A DNA stretch of 14,654 nucleotides from Erythrobacter sp. (lineage in GTDB: Bacteria; Pseudomonadota; Alphaproteobacteria; Sphingomonadales; Sphingomonadaceae): assembly GCA_002695185.1 (NCBI GenBank), contig NZOF01000145.1, positions 1 to 14,654 on the forward strand. The letters are read 5' to 3'. The stretch's first letter is position 1; each line of letters starts with the position of its first letter. Shown piece after piece: positions 14,297 through 14,654 of this stretch. Under the pieces are notes generated by a model. It made no database searches and was not told the DNA's origin. It saw only the letters and a program-made list of their open reading frames with translations. Position numbers and translations under genes: made by a program.

Positions 14297-14501
14297 GTTG
14301 ACTGCTTACTCTGTCGGCTCTCTAAGCATAGGCTAGTTGAATAAGAGTGTGTGCGCAGATTTATCTGAAAGTCTCGAATTTTTGACCATAAATGAAGAGT
14401 GCCACTGTAGTTGTAGTTTGCAATGAGCAATGCTCCGGCACTTTGAATTTCAGCTTTCCGAAATCCCCTATCCGGAAAAAACCGGCAGAACGTGGCCCCG
14501 A
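14297..14501. other. Intergenic region after the operon
   Basis: This 205-base A/T-rich gap separates two convergent genes. A weak stem TTTCCG/CGGAAA (14455-14460 with 14473-14478) lies near the antitoxin end; neither side has a clean U-run, so I do not call a terminator. No gene or tRNA is visible. Confidence 0.4.
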
Positions 14502-14654
14502 TTAAGCCACAGCATCCAACCCGTTGCGCTGAATGATCGACAGCAGCCGCAGCGCCGGACCTCCCGGTTTCTTTGCGCCGCGCTCCCAGTCCGACACAAG
14601 GTTCTTTGACACGTTGAGATAACGAGCGAATACCGGCTGCGAGACATGCTCTGC
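14502..14654 (-). CDS. HigA-like XRE antitoxin, C-terminal part (partial)
   Basis: The visible 50 residues run from the window edge to a TAA stop: AEHVSQPVFARYLNVSKNLV, then SDWERGAKKPGGPALRLLSI and a short tail ending GLDAVA. This is the second half of a Cro/C1-type helix-turn-helix in the form typical of HigA-family antitoxins (SQPVFARYLNVS...WERG.K.P.GPALRLL), which neutralise a RelE-like HigB toxin and repress their own promoter. The toxin gene, if present, would lie upstream of it, beyond the window edge. A stand-alone XRE regulator is the alternative. Confidence 0.8.
   Translation of the reverse strand, partial: AEHVSQPVFARYLNVSKNLVSDWERGAKKPGGPALRLLSIIQRNGLDAVA

Noticed and set aside
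1..14654. CRISPR array, tRNA or rRNA
   Set aside because: No regularly spaced direct repeats and no tRNA cloverleaf or CCA end were seen while reading; a short or unusual tRNA could still be missed without a dedicated scan.

Overview
The window looks like part of an alphaproteobacterial chromosome carrying an integrated accessory island. A sphingomonad-like host is my best guess, from the small TraC/TraD-like gene, the single-strand-binding protein and the high-GC spacers on the left; this rests on family impressions, since no rRNA or housekeeping marker is present. The left ~4.8 kb is visibly GC-rich. The operon on the right is clearly richer in A and T, which suggests a separate origin.

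Layout. Bases 2-106 are the 3' end of a membrane-protein gene. Bases 380-2802 (minus strand) carry two tandem tyrosine recombinases with intact catalytic residues, joined by a 4-bp GTGA overlap. Bases 2803-4950 hold a GC-rich spacer, a 73-aa orphan gene with a strong ribosome binding site and its own terminator, an 88-aa protein resembling small conjugation-associated proteins, and an ssb gene with a terminator. These are typical cargo of integrative or conjugative elements. A 44-base palindromic element of rhizobial type lies just before the operon.

Bases 4951-14296 form one tightly packed plus-strand operon of seven genes: (1) a beta-class DNA methyltransferase, (2) a PLD-nuclease/superfamily 2 helicase fusion, (3) a 69-aa small protein, (4) an SMC/Rad50/DndD-like ATPase with a CPTC zinc hook, (5) a 124-aa protein, (6) a 755-aa protein combining an RNA polymerase alpha-CTD-like domain, a sigma region 4-like helix-turn-helix and several winged-helix modules, and (7) a 407-aa protein with five exact 20-residue leucine-rich-like repeats. 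Genes 2 to 5 are linked by short overlaps and gene 6 follows after one base.

The methylase + helicase + ATPase core matches a defence architecture I know as Hma (helicase-methylase-ATPase) or as a DNA-modification system with a CxC-type ATPase. The likely role is protection against phage or other foreign DNA: the methylase marks host DNA, the helicase-nuclease destroys unmarked DNA, and the ATPase senses or moves along DNA. The less familiar part is the accessory set: the transcription-machinery mimic (gene 6) and the repeat protein (gene 7). The window ends in the 3' end of a HigA-like antitoxin gene on the minus strand.
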